A DNA stretch of 38,388 bases from Chloroflexota bacterium (GTDB lineage: Bacteria > Chloroflexota > UBA11872 > VXNJ01): contig VXNJ01000011.1 of the NCBI GenBank assembly GCA_009840625.1, positions 1 to 38,388 on the forward strand, given 5' to 3'. The notes under the pieces are model-generated. The model did no database searches. It worked only from the letters and a program-made list of their open reading frames with translations, and had not been told where the DNA came from. Positions 1 to 8,335 of the stretch are shown in pieces; within the stretch, counting starts at the first letter, position 1, and each line of letters starts with the position of its first letter. The translations under genes and the position numbers were made by a program.

Positions 1-581
1 CCCGGGTGGCCTAAAGCTCGTGGCTACGCCGGACTAAAGGTCGTGGCGATCGACACAGATCGCAACCCAGATAGTCTCTGGATAGGCGCCCAATCGACGA
101 CGTCGACAGGAATGGGCGAACATCTACTGGCGTAGCGGTAAGTTGGTGGACTGTATATAGATTCTGGGCTCGATGCCCAAGTCGCCGGGTCAGAACTCTC
201 GTCAAGAGGATCGAAGCTTGCCGGATTAGGTGGGGTGGTCTGGTCGGACTTGCAGTTCGGGCAAGAGCGAATACTTTTTCGTCGACGTTCCTCTTGAAAC
301 CGAATTCGCACGCATACCAGGCTGGGAAAATGTCGATCAGTCCCAACCGGGTACAGACCTCTGCAACCCAAATCGCCCAATCCCGAGTGAACCTCTTTTG
401 AATCTGTGCCTCAATCTCGCGTTGCTCGTTTGAATTCCATGATTTTGTAAATCCACCGGCAATCGCCTCCTAAGGGCCAGAAACGTAGGGCACTTTCGAT
501 AATCTGATTTATGTCTAATAAAATCCGAATGCGGGCGCAGCCAACGTACGACTAGCTGCAATTGATCTGGACCCGAGCCAA
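1..581. other. gene-free left edge of the low-GC island
   Basis: I see no convincing gene here. Short open frames exist on both strands, but none has a recognisable motif, a ribosome-binding site or a coherent codon pattern. Two near-copies of a 15-base string (around 10 and 31) lie next to each other. The last 90 bases are AT-rich and probably carry the promoter for the ATPase gene that follows: TAAAAT at 519-524 is a fair -10 match, but no good -35 sits at normal spacing. The left copy of an imperfect direct repeat (492-511) also lies here. Confidence 0.5.
492..511 (+). repeat. left copy of imperfect 20-bp direct repeat
   Basis: ACTTTCGATAATCTGATTTA here matches ACTTTCGATAATCCGAATTA at 7548-7567 in the same orientation, 18 of 20 bases. 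The two copies bracket the ATPase/TOPRIM/HEPN/helicase block. One match this good is expected about once by chance in a window of this size, so only the position makes it suggestive of an attachment site or of shared promoter-like sequence. Confidence 0.3.
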
Positions 582-1688
582 TTGCTTGATGAGATACAAA
601 TCCAGGGCTTGAAGAGCTTCGATGATGCACGTGTTGCTTTACGACGCATCAATCTTTTAATCGGCGCAAACGGTTCCGGTAAATCGAATTTGCTCACCGC
701 ATTTCGATTACTTCAATTGCTCGGACAGGATCCTGATCAGGCCCGATTGCAGAAAATGATCGCAATCGCCGGTGGTGCAGAACAATTCCTTCACTTGGGG
801 TCCAAAAGGACGCCATCACTTTCCTTAGGTGTTTCGTTCGACAAGGGAGACTCTAATCTCTACGCCGAGCTAACCCGCGACCACGCCGATCGCCTCCTGC
901 TTACCGGTGCCTGGAGCCACCCGCCAGTCAGTAACGCTTTTGGAGAAAAAGAACCGCTTTACCGTGATCCTGAGGGAATTCAAGTTGTTCCCGATCGACT
1001 CCGAAAACTGACGGGTGACTGGCGCGTGTATCACTTTCGTGACACCAGCCCGGAATCACCACTCAGACGAACGCAAGATTTGCATGACAATCGGTGCCTG
1101 CGTCCAGATGGATCCAATCTTGCACCGCTCTTGTACCGTATGCGCAATCTCCACAAAAAGAGTTACGCATCAATTCGAAGAGCGGTAAAGTCGTTCGCGC
1201 CATTCTTTGACGATTTTGAACTCGAACCAACCGCGTTGAACCAAGGGAAGATCCGGCTTGAATGGCGCCAACTAGGGTCAGAATCGTATTTTGATGCCGC
1301 TTCTCTTTCGGATGGCACCCTCCGCTTCATCGCCCTCTCCACACTGCTTCTGCAACCACGGGAGCTACGGCCATCATTGTTGCTGATTGACGAACCCGAG
1401 CTCGGGATGCACCCCTCAGCCATTTCCTTGCTCGCAGCTCTCTTGAAAAAAGCCGCCAACCATTCACAAATCGTAGTGGCGACCCAATCTGCGAAGTTGC
1501 TTGATTTTTTCGAGCCCGAAGACGTAATAGTCGCCGATCGTGAATTCGAAGCTACCAAATTGAGGAGATTGGATAGCGCGGCATTGAATGATTGGCTAGA
1601 AGAATACAGTCTTGGTGAGCTCTGGGAGAAAAACGAATTTGGTGGTCGACCAGGCAATGAAAAGCTCCAACATGCTGGGAATCACTAA
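582..1688 (+). CDS. AAA-family ATPase, OLD/RecF-like (AAA_21 type)
   Basis: This is a 368-residue ABC/SMC-like ATPase of the kind paired with TOPRIM nucleases in anti-phage systems. It opens with the 'IQIQGLKSFDDARVALRRINLLIGANGSGKS' region typical of this family (Walker A GANGSGKS at 28-35). A signature-like SLSDGT follows at 241-246, Walker B plus catalytic glutamate LLLIDEPELGMHP at 266-278, and a switch motif ATQS at 300-303. The start is TTG; no ATG lies near the conserved N-terminus. The gene ends inside the start region of the next gene, so the two are translationally coupled. A two-component ATPase/TOPRIM effector similar in layout to PARIS or class 2 OLD systems is an inference from family and gene order. 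The exact trigger is unknown. Confidence 0.85.
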   Translation: MLDEIQIQGLKSFDDARVALRRINLLIGANGSGKSNLLTAFRLLQLLGQDPDQARLQKMIAIAGGAEQFLHLGSKRTPSLSLGVSFDKGDSNLYAELTRDHADRLLLTGAWSHPPVSNAFGEKEPLYRDPEGIQVVPDRLRKLTGDWRVYHFRDTSPESPLRRTQDLHDNRCLRPDGSNLAPLLYRMRNLHKKSYASIRRAVKSFAPFFDDFELEPTALNQGKIRLEWRQLGSESYFDAASLSDGTLRFIALSTLLLQPRELRPSLLLIDEPELGMHPSAISLLAALLKKAANHSQIVVATQSAKLLDFFEPEDVIVADREFEATKLRRLDSAALNDWLEEYSLGELWEKNEFGGRPGNEKLQHAGNH

Positions 1689-2383
1689 TTCGTCTGCTCG
1701 TACATGTCGAAGGAGAAACTGAGGAAGAATTCATCAATGCGGTGCTTGGCCCGCACCTATATGAATTGGGGTATTGGTCAGTAAAGGCCCGCTTGATAGG
1801 GAATGCGCGAATCAGGGCGCGGCGTGGCGGAATTCGGGGTTGGCAAGTGGTCAGAAACGACTTAGTGCGACACCTGCGTCAAGATTCCAATTGCTACGCC
1901 GCTTTGATGGTGGATTACTACCGCCTTCCACAATCAGGTGGACGCTCGTGGCCGGGGCGTGCCGATTCGGTTGAAGCCCCGATGGAAAGTCGGGCGGGTC
2001 ACGTTGAAACGGCATTGCGTCGAGATTTGTTAGACCTGCCAGACGGAGATTCGCTACAACGCCGTTTCGTTCCTTGCGTCGTTTTGCACGAATTCGAAGC
2101 TCTGCTTTTCAGCGATTGCGATCGACTCGCAACCGCAATCGGAAGACCCGACTTGAGCGAACCATTTCAAACTATCCGACGCGGGTTTGATTCGCCAGAA
2201 GCGATCGACGACTCTCCATTGACTGCCCCTTCGAAACGAATCGCAAAACTGAACCCGGAGTACCAGAAACGAATAGACGGAATCAACGCTGCTCGATCCA
2301 TAGGGCTTGCGAGGATCTGCGAAGAGTGCCCGAGCTTTTCAAGCTGGATCAACCGGCTGGAATCACTTTTGCAGATCAACTGA
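1688..2383 (+). CDS. DUF4276 family TOPRIM-like protein (start unclear)
   Basis: About 230 residues. The conserved beginning 'RLLVHVEGETEEEF' (codons from 1691) carries the VEGxTE motif that supplies the metal-binding glutamate in TOPRIM folds. 'LMVDYYRLP' and 'HEFEALLFSD' further on are typical of DUF4276. The partner is the ATPase directly upstream, with overlapping ends. The frame is open only from 1661, and no ATG, GTG or TTG precedes the conserved motif. The first standard start, GTG 1742, would delete it. Options are an ATT (1688) or CTG (1694) start, a -1 frameshift from the ATPase, or a one-base indel (ATG 1672 would join this frame if one T at 1689-1690 were absent). I mark 1688 as a working start. 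The family call is secure; the true N-terminus is not. Confidence 0.7.
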   Translation: MRLLVHVEGETEEEFINAVLGPHLYELGYWSVKARLIGNARIRARRGGIRGWQVVRNDLVRHLRQDSNCYAALMVDYYRLPQSGGRSWPGRADSVEAPMESRAGHVETALRRDLLDLPDGDSLQRRFVPCVVLHEFEALLFSDCDRLATAIGRPDLSEPFQTIRRGFDSPEAIDDSPLTAPSKRIAKLNPEYQKRIDGINAARSIGLARICEECPSFSSWINRLESLLQIN

Positions 2384-2492
2384 AGTCACTATGAGCATTG
2401 GGAATTGAGCGGATTTGGAGGGCAGATCCGGACATGGCGAGTTCCCAATTTCAAAACTCAAATAGTCCCCAGAATTGCCGGAAACCAAATTC

Positions 2493-3698
2493 TCAGTGTT
2501 GGAGTTGGCCAAAACCTTGGACCGCGCCAGACTGCGGATTTAACTTTTCTAGGGCATCCACGAATTCGCCATCCACGACGAGCGCGTCCGAATCTATCAG
2601 TGAACTCAAGTAGTCCACTGCCGTTTTAATCTCGTGGTCAATCTCAAGCCGGTTGGATGAAAGTTGGCGCAATCGATTTTGCGCGCGATGGAATCGCAGG
2701 AATTGATTCTGGCCAAATACATCAATTTGTTGTTCGATAACGCGATCGAGCACTTGGCCGGCTTCGAAAATGGTGACGTTCAGCAGCATCGCTTCCTTTG
2801 CAGAAAGGTCCAATCTGCCTACAGGGGTTTTCTTGAAGAAGTACTGGTGTAAATTTTTGCGCTCATTTCGTGGCAAGTAGCCACAAAGTAGTTCAATGAT
2901 TCGACTGCTGGTGCCTGGATTCCACTCTGGCCTGCCAATTTGGCGCTCCAATTCCAAGCAGATTTGCACTACTTCTTCGTCGAAAACCTCTTTGAATTGG
3001 ATTTGTAATTGATCGAAATTCAACTGGCTTTCAGTTGAGCCTTCCCGGTAGGGTACACCTTCGACAATGGCTCGAGAGATTGCAAGTTCTAAGCACTCCT
3101 GAATTCGAGTTTCGACGGGTTTGAACCCCCGGCCCGCGAATTGCGGGTCGATCAGAATCGTTACCGCCGCATGCGTCATTTCCAGCATCACATCGATGTG
3201 GGTCGCCGGCAGTTTCTGAGTGCCTTCAATCAAGAGATAACGCCAATTCGTGTAACCGCTTCCAACGATTCCGAGGAAATCAATCAGCGATTTGGATTGA
3301 ATGTAGTCGTGCAAGTTGCGCATTGATTGAAACGCTGAGTCCATGATCGCTTGATCCGCACGAGGCAGTAAGTCAAAGATGAAACACACATCGTGTTGCT
3401 GCGCCTGTTTGGACACGACGTCAGACATTTTTTTGTGAATCTCGCGAGGCGGAATTGACTCCCTGACTGCCCACAAGAGCTTCAACGATTGCTCAAGCAG
3501 TGAATAACAATTCGGAACAAATCTCCAAGCTTGGAGCAACTCAAAGTCGACAGAAGCGTCTGCTCTCATTGCGGTTTCGTTCCAAAGGTCGTTGGTTAAG
3601 AAATATGCTTGGTGCAATCGAAATGCCGGTTGCCTGTAAATCTCAGTCAAGAACTTCAACCTTTTGGATCTCACCCATGCGTATGGGGGTCGAGTCAT
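2493..3698 (-). CDS. uncharacterised 401-aa protein, possibly HEPN-like
   Basis: I do not recognise a named family. The protein is soluble, mostly helical and has no signal peptide. The helix 'YSLLEQSLKLLWAVRE' (65-80), followed by a loop and 'SMRNLHDYI' (125-133), resembles the two core helices of HEPN domains. A second candidate RxxxxH motif, RLEIDH, lies at 350-355. HEPN proteins often act as RNases or nucleic-acid-responsive effectors in bacterial immunity, and the neighbouring ATPase/TOPRIM pair and helicase would fit that. This is inference from weak similarity. It converges on the DUF4276 gene, with about 110 bases between them, and has the same low-GC composition. Confidence 0.6.
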   Translation of the reverse strand: MTRPPYAWVRSKRLKFLTEIYRQPAFRLHQAYFLTNDLWNETAMRADASVDFELLQAWRFVPNCYSLLEQSLKLLWAVRESIPPREIHKKMSDVVSKQAQQHDVCFIFDLLPRADQAIMDSAFQSMRNLHDYIQSKSLIDFLGIVGSGYTNWRYLLIEGTQKLPATHIDVMLEMTHAAVTILIDPQFAGRGFKPVETRIQECLELAISRAIVEGVPYREGSTESQLNFDQLQIQFKEVFDEEVVQICLELERQIGRPEWNPGTSSRIIELLCGYLPRNERKNLHQYFFKKTPVGRLDLSAKEAMLLNVTIFEAGQVLDRVIEQQIDVFGQNQFLRFHRAQNRLRQLSSNRLEIDHEIKTAVDYLSSLIDSDALVVDGEFVDALEKLNPQSGAVQGFGQLQH

Positions 3699-4186
3699 CG
3701 CTGCTCGGATTTGTAGATTGCGAAGACTGACGCTCGCACCGGATCCGAATAAGACTGCTCAAGTCTGTCGCTCCCCGTGACCATTCGCCGGCAAAGGGTG
3801 ATGCTCGCCGAGCATGTCGCACCAACTGACCAGCAATAGCGTCAGTTAGCGCGTGTTTGCGATTCTTGTCTGCTGTTCGCAGCAGTTTGCAGTTCGAGTT
3901 CGCCCTCGACGGGACAGCCGCCGCGAAGGGTCATCGTTGCATCCTGCCATGTTGGCTCAATCCGGTGCCGACCGTGGTTGACCGCACCGAATTTCCGATG
4001 CACAAATGTGGATGGAGATTGTCTTATCCAAAATCGCAGAGATAGCCAATTGCATTTGAACAGTGGCTAGGTGAATTAAAGAATGTGGCCACGGCGGAGC
4101 ATTGATCCCGGAAACCTACAACATGGCAAATCAGTTTGTGCCGGTTCCTCGCCCGGGCAAACCTCAATTCGGACAAGTTCGGTTGC
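3699..4186. other. intergenic, no gene recognised
   Basis: This separates two minus-strand genes of the island. It holds a small inverted repeat (ATGCTC GCC GAGCAT near 3801-3815) and the upstream region of the 401-residue gene. A short plus-strand frame starting near 4123 looks peptide-like but has no family signature and runs into the antisense of the next gene. I see nothing else to support. Confidence 0.4.
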
Positions 4187-4969
4187 TCAATACAGGAAGG
4201 GGATCAGCGCGCACTCAACGTCGCGCACGTCGCTTAAGCAGCGGCTCAGTACTTTTGCTACAGGTTGGCCAGCATACCAACTGACCACATCAGCATCCTG
4301 CGGAGGCTGCCCTTCGCGTCCCCAAAAACTCAAATTCAAACGAATGCGCGGATCATACTCCTCCGGGAGATTTCGAAACCACCCAACCTCCTTGTCCCGT
4401 TCGAGCGGTCCGATGTGAATTCGACCTTCGATGCGAGCACTTTTGTCCGCTGTGATTGGAAGCTCGTGATTGTCAATTCCCGTCGGGACGACTGCGGCGA
4501 TATGCAAATGCCTGTGTTTATCCACATTGCTCAGGCGATTGAGGGACCAAAGTTCGAATCCCGATTCGGTTGGCCACCACGGTTGGAATTCGCGAATTAC
4601 GCGCTTTGCGCCGCTTGCGACACCTTGCAGGGCGCGACTTTCAATCTCGTCGAAGCGTTTCGCATTTCCCGTTATTGGGTACCTGTTTGCAAATGTAGGC
4701 TTCCGGCCGTTGGCCAAAACTAATTCCCACACGATGTGGTCCAAGCTGGATCGGAGATTGTGAACGATTTCACCAACTTTGACCGAAAACTCGGGGGGAG
4801 CCAATCCGGATTTGCCCGTGAATGTCCATGTACGGAGATAGCCCTCTCTAGATTCGTGAATCTCCTGATGCATTTCCCGCAATATGGCATCTACCGAAGC
4901 ATTTGTTTCTGATTGCAAACTTTCCGCTCGGTTGATCCTGGAGCGAATCCACTTCAATCGGGGATTCAT
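4187..4969 (-). CDS. hypothetical protein with HEPN-type RxxxxH motif
   Basis: 260 residues, soluble. The central segment 'VGEIVHNLRSSLDHIVWEL' (65-83) places R73 and H78 in an R-x4-H motif at the end of a long helix. This is characteristic of a widespread family of uncharacterised bacterial proteins with a HEPN-like core. A long helical N-terminus (residues 1-45) precedes it and a more beta-rich part (WTF at 48-50, FELW, then 'KHRHLHIAAV') follows. Whether it cuts RNA is unknown; the motif is necessary but not sufficient. It lies between the other HEPN-like gene and the helicase on the same strand, but gaps of several hundred bases argue for separate transcription. Confidence 0.7.
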   Translation of the reverse strand: MNPRLKWIRSRINRAESLQSETNASVDAILREMHQEIHESREGYLRTWTFTGKSGLAPPEFSVKVGEIVHNLRSSLDHIVWELVLANGRKPTFANRYPITGNAKRFDEIESRALQGVASGAKRVIREFQPWWPTESGFELWSLNRLSNVDKHRHLHIAAVVPTGIDNHELPITADKSARIEGRIHIGPLERDKEVGWFRNLPEEYDPRIRLNLSFWGREGQPPQDADVVSWYAGQPVAKVLSRCLSDVRDVECALIPFLY

Positions 4970-5307
4970 TTGCGGACTCTATTTCTTCAATTGCAAGCGG
5001 CCACGGTGCAAGGCATTTGACGCTGGATTCATTCTCGATGACGATTCACTCACAACATTGCGGTCAACGTTTGAAACAGTCATCCCATGTGTCAACCCAA
5101 GCTTGCGAATCGGATTGATGAGGGTGCCGCATCCCAAAAAACTCAAGTCTGTATTACTCTCAGAATCCGATTTCGCGCGTATCGCAACAATCGACGTCGG
5201 ATGCCACCTAACACGTCTTTGGTGATTGGCGGAATCCGATTGCATCGATCTCGCCGAAATTGCCCATGACCACAGCGTCGGCTTTTTTTAAGGCCGCAAA
5301 ACGCCTC
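4970..5307. other. intergenic, no gene recognised
   Basis: The spacer lies between the helicase stop and the HEPN-motif gene. A run of seven T with short flanking complements (CGGC...GCCG near 5279-5297) lies just past the helicase stop. It could be a poor intrinsic terminator in either direction, but the stem is too short to call. Nothing else is evident. Confidence 0.4.
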
Positions 5308-7248
5308 TTAATGTGAGTCCATTGCAGGGAGGATTTCAGGCAAATCGGTGCCACTCTTCACGCCGCCCAACGACTGGGGTAACAGTCGGCTGCGGGAGGT
5401 AGTGACCCACTTGACTCCTCTCTGAGTCGTGACTTGACTCACGCGGCCCATGTTTTGCATGACGTCTGTCAATTGAATTCGACGGGGCCAAGAGATGATC
5501 AGGTTGTCTCGCGCTCGAGTAATAGCAACATAGAGTAGACGCCTTTGTTCACCGGCCATGATTAAGTCGTCTTCGTCAAATCCAGGGATTAATTGGTCCG
5601 CGATCCCCGCGATGATGACGTTGTCAGCCTCTAATCCTTTGGCGCCGTGGAGGGTCATGATCCGCACGCGGGGCTCCTCGGATTGCGATTCGCGCAAGGG
5701 CGCGCGCGTCGCGATTCGATACCGGAGTGCGCCCATAACTCTCGCAAGGCTTTCGGAGCCTTGGTTCGCTAGCAATTCTTGAGCCGCGGCTCGAAGCTCG
5801 GCCAAGTCTCGCAACAGCCAACGTTGTTTTTCTTCATCGGGCTCTGTAGAGGCCAATGAGTCACAAAAGCACTCGTCAATAATCTCCTTCGACGACCGGC
5901 TCCTTTCGATTAGCTCGACAGCCCTCTTGGCTCGCTGAACGATGTGACTTTGTCCAGGACCGGATACCGCTATTGCCGCGCTTGCTATGCCGCGTATGAG
6001 CGCGTGGCCCCCGATTTCATTCGAAACGGACGAGTAAGCTCCCGCATTCCTCCGTAAAGCTTGTTCTGCTTTTGCGCCCTTGAACCCGAGATAAGCGCGG
6101 GCAGCCACGTGATCGTTCGCGTCCGCAAGTAGAGACGCTGTCGCGAACGCCTCCTGAGCGACCGGATGATCGAGCACCTGTTCCGCAAACGCGGTCGATG
6201 CACCTGGGCCAATAGCTTCTGCCAGTCGATAGCCGATGAATCGCCGGGGGACCAAAATCAAAAAAGACTTCTCTGCGTGGGCACGGACGTGAGCGGCTAA
6301 CCCTTCGATTTCTGCTTCCAGATCTTTCCACTGCACCGGGACCAAGAATCCCCTTTGCTCCCTAGTTGAAGTCATTGCTGGTCTTGTGCTCCCGGCCTCC
6401 GCCATCATCAAATTGGCAACCCGCAAAATCTCATCGCATGAACGCCAATTGGCGGTAAATGTCAAGTCGATGCACATGGGCCAAGACAAGTGGAAGTCCG
6501 CAATCCCTTCAGGGTGATTGAACCGAAACCCGTAAATGGACTGATCGTTGTCCCCCAATACCGTTAAGGAGCCGGTGCCAGACCAAACCAGCCGAACTAG
6601 CTCTTGTTCCGCCGCAGTGAGATCCTGATATTCATCGATGACTACGTGGTCGAACATCGCCGGGGGTATGTCTCGACATTCCATACCAACCACGCACAAG
6701 TGAACGACTTCTCCTATCAGCATCGCCCTATGTCGCTGCAACCAACGTCGCACTGCGCCATCAAACTTCGCATTTGCAAAATCTTCCCTTTGAGCTCTAC
6801 TGGCTTGGAGGAGGCGAAGAGCTTCACGTCGCTCGTAAATATTCCCAGTGAAAGCGCCACTCCCAATGTCATAAAGCAGCGAGTCTTCTTCGTAGCGAAG
6901 AAGGAACCTCAAGCGCATTCCTTGGCAAGCGTCCGGGTACTTGCGAAGAAATTCATATGCGAGGGAATGTAGGGTAGAGACTCTAATTTCATTGCCCAGC
7001 GCCTCTCGCAATCCCTGAGCGATGACTCTGGTAAAGGTCCCCGCAAACGCCCTGTCGGGCTCGACTTCGCGCTGTTGAATGAGTCGTTGGAGCCGCCTTT
7101 TGAGGCAGGTAGTCTTACCTGACCCTGGTCCAGCAATTACTCGCACTACGCTAGCGTCGGATTCAATCAGCGCCTTAGCGGCGCTGCCCGCGATGCCACG
7201 CAACCAGGGTGATCCGCTAACTTTGGTCGATTGCGATCCTATTGTCAT
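5308..7248 (-). CDS. UvrD/PcrA-like superfamily 1 DNA helicase
   Basis: ATP-dependent 3'-5' helicase of the UvrD/Rep class, 646 residues from the ATG at 7248. That start is chosen over TTG 7254 because an AGGG element sits about seven bases upstream. Numbered from the TTG, the motifs are motif I AGPGSGKTT (41-49), motif Ia-like 'GTFTRVIAQGLRE', motif II VIDEYQD (205-211), motif III GDNDQSIYGFR (234-244), 'TLHGAKGLEADNVI' near the C-terminal third, and motif VI 'LLYVAITRARDNL'. It is somewhat shorter than housekeeping UvrD/PcrA (about 720), which suggests a specialised version. GajB of Gabija is a UvrD-like helicase that works with an OLD ATPase-TOPRIM. A comparable functional link to the ATPase/DUF4276 pair here is possible but unproven, since the genes face opposite ways and are about 3 kb apart. 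Confidence 0.9.
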   Translation of the reverse strand: MTIGSQSTKVSGSPWLRGIAGSAAKALIESDASVVRVIAGPGSGKTTCLKRRLQRLIQQREVEPDRAFAGTFTRVIAQGLREALGNEIRVSTLHSLAYEFLRKYPDACQGMRLRFLLRYEEDSLLYDIGSGAFTGNIYERREALRLLQASRAQREDFANAKFDGAVRRWLQRHRAMLIGEVVHLCVVGMECRDIPPAMFDHVVIDEYQDLTAAEQELVRLVWSGTGSLTVLGDNDQSIYGFRFNHPEGIADFHLSWPMCIDLTFTANWRSCDEILRVANLMMAEAGSTRPAMTSTREQRGFLVPVQWKDLEAEIEGLAAHVRAHAEKSFLILVPRRFIGYRLAEAIGPGASTAFAEQVLDHPVAQEAFATASLLADANDHVAARAYLGFKGAKAEQALRRNAGAYSSVSNEIGGHALIRGIASAAIAVSGPGQSHIVQRAKRAVELIERSRSSKEIIDECFCDSLASTEPDEEKQRWLLRDLAELRAAAQELLANQGSESLARVMGALRYRIATRAPLRESQSEEPRVRIMTLHGAKGLEADNVIIAGIADQLIPGFDEDDLIMAGEQRRLLYVAITRARDNLIISWPRRIQLTDVMQNMGRVSQVTTQRGVKWVTTSRSRLLPQSLGGVKSGTDLPEILPAMDSH

Positions 7249-7625
7249 GTTCAACCCTGTGATTGGTTTTGTGCAGAACGGTTGCGATCAGTTGTCGGCG
7301 CAACGGTAATTTACGGGATCATGACGAAACTGAAATCGTCTTCCGCGGAATCACGGACCGATCGAATGATGGGCCTATACCGTGAAATAAACGCGCTTTT
7401 TGCAGGAGCGCGCATGGTCGGATGCGAAACGGGTTAGATCTTGAGCGAGCTATGCATTACAAGAGGGTTTCAACTTCATTGCGTGGAAAAGCGCATTCAT
7501 TCCCAATTCAGTGAGCCAATGCAGACACATGTGCGGGCAGTTCTAGTACTTTCGATAATCCGAATTAGTTAAAGTGCCACCTGGTATTGGTAAACCTGAG
7601 CTGACCAGAGGCCGTCGGATTGGAT
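7249..7625. other. intergenic between helicase and vapC
   Basis: No gene is supported. It carries the helicase upstream region, a modest hairpin (CGCGCT ... AGCGCG near 7399-7419) and the right copy of the 20-bp direct repeat. Just after that repeat lies AAAGTGCC, the inverse complement of the GGCACTTT that starts the left copy. Confidence 0.4.
7548..7567 (+). repeat. right copy of imperfect 20-bp direct repeat
   Basis: ACTTTCGATAATCCGAATTA, 18/20 identical to 492-511. The two copies enclose the ATPase, DUF4276, HEPN-like and helicase genes and leave VapBC outside. See the left copy for the statistical caveat. Confidence 0.3.
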
Positions 7626-8012
7626 TTACGCTGCCCGCACATCGGTGAGCGTGAAATCGGTGCCTTTGAACAATAGCGGTTCACGGGTAACGTCGGACAA
7701 CGCGTAAGCAAAGCAATCGCCGAAATTGAGCCCGGCGGCATGATTGCCTTTGCCGAATCTCCGCCAGGCCCGGCGCGCTACCTGCACATGGACTACAGTT
7801 ACTGCGACCAGCTCGATTGGCGCTTTCGTCACAAACAAGTCCAATTCGTAGCCGGCTTCCGCGCTTGATCGGGATTCGAGAACGATTGACGCTTCCAAGT
7901 AATTGGCAACCGACATGCGGCAAGTTTCCGCGTCCGCGATGGCGGAAACATATTTATCTGCATCGGATTCCGCGAAAAGTACCGCCAACAAGGCCGAAGT
8001 GTCGACGATCAC
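7626..8012 (-). CDS. vapC: VapC-type PIN-domain RNase toxin
   Basis: 128-residue PIN-domain protein with all four acidic active-site positions visible: D4 in 'MIVDTSALL', E40 in 'ANYLEAS', D99 in 'NFGDCFAYAL' and D119 in 'FKGTDF'. PIN toxins are Mg-dependent endoribonucleases that typically cut tRNA or rRNA and are held inactive by a co-expressed VapB. The GTG start overlaps the vapB stop (GTGA, four bases), which gives translational coupling in the usual antitoxin-first order. 'FGKGNHAAGLNFGDC' is the typical core of the Rv0624-like subgroup. The sequence appears intact. Confidence 0.92.
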   Translation of the reverse strand: MIVDTSALLAVLFAESDADKYVSAIADAETCRMSVANYLEASIVLESRSSAEAGYELDLFVTKAPIELVAVTVVHVQVARRAWRRFGKGNHAAGLNFGDCFAYALSDVTREPLLFKGTDFTLTDVRAA

Positions 8013-8266
8013 TCGGGTAATCCGCTGTCGCCATACAAGTAATCGCCGTGATCGGTTGCAGACGGACCGTCGCGCAGAAGTGATGAGCAGCGTTGTCCAA
8101 TCGCGGATAGCTCATGGGAGCGGGATTCGACGCTCAGTGCACGTCGTTCGCGCGCCAGCCTCTGCCTGATCGCGACCGTTATCGCGCCGGTCTTCGATTC
8201 ACCTGTCAGATGTGCTAGCTCCTCGACGAGTCGGCATGTTTCTTCATTCTTGATGTTCAGGCTCAA
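8009..8266 (-). CDS. vapB: VapB-type antitoxin
   Basis: About 85 residues beginning 'MSLNIKNEETCRLVEELAHLT', the usual start of Rv0623-like VapB antitoxins. The N-terminal part is expected to form a DNA-binding dimer and the C-terminal tail to wrap around VapC. I chose the TTG at 8266, because GGAG lies six bases upstream and because family members begin with M-A/S-L-N-I-K. The upstream TTG at 8278 would add four residues. It is coupled to vapC by a four-base overlap and preceded by a perfect inverted repeat that is probably its own operator. Confidence 0.88.
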   Translation of the reverse strand: MSLNIKNEETCRLVEELAHLTGESKTGAITVAIRQRLARERRALSVESRSHELSAIGQRCSSLLRDGPSATDHGDYLYGDSGLPE

Positions 8267-8278
8267 AAGGCTCTCCAA

Positions 8279-8307
8279 AGGTAGACCTTCTTACTACCAG
8301 TCTACCT
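8279..8307 (-). promoter_or_regulatory. probable VapBC operator (inverted repeat)
   Basis: The arms AGGTAGAC (8279-8286) and GTCTACCT (8300-8307) are perfect reverse complements separated by 13 bases, so the half-sites are 21 bp centre to centre, two helical turns. The element lies directly upstream of the vapB start. This is the expected geometry for a VapB/VapBC autorepression site. It is called from position and symmetry only. Confidence 0.65.
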
Positions 8308-8315
8308 GTTAAATG

Positions 8316-8335
8316 TCGATTCGGTTTCGAATCGA
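8316..8335. repeat. perfect 8-bp hairpin upstream of vapB
   Basis: TCGATTCG GTTT CGAATCGA forms a perfect stem with a four-base loop, 9 bases beyond the operator repeat. It could be a second operator half-pair, a terminator remnant or a chance palindrome. There is no T-run next to it. Confidence 0.35.

Noticed and set aside
582-7248. Calling the island a Gabija system
   Set aside because: Gabija needs GajA (ATPase fused to TOPRIM) beside GajB. Here ATPase and TOPRIM-like proteins are separate, the latter is DUF4276, and the helicase is distant and on the other strand.
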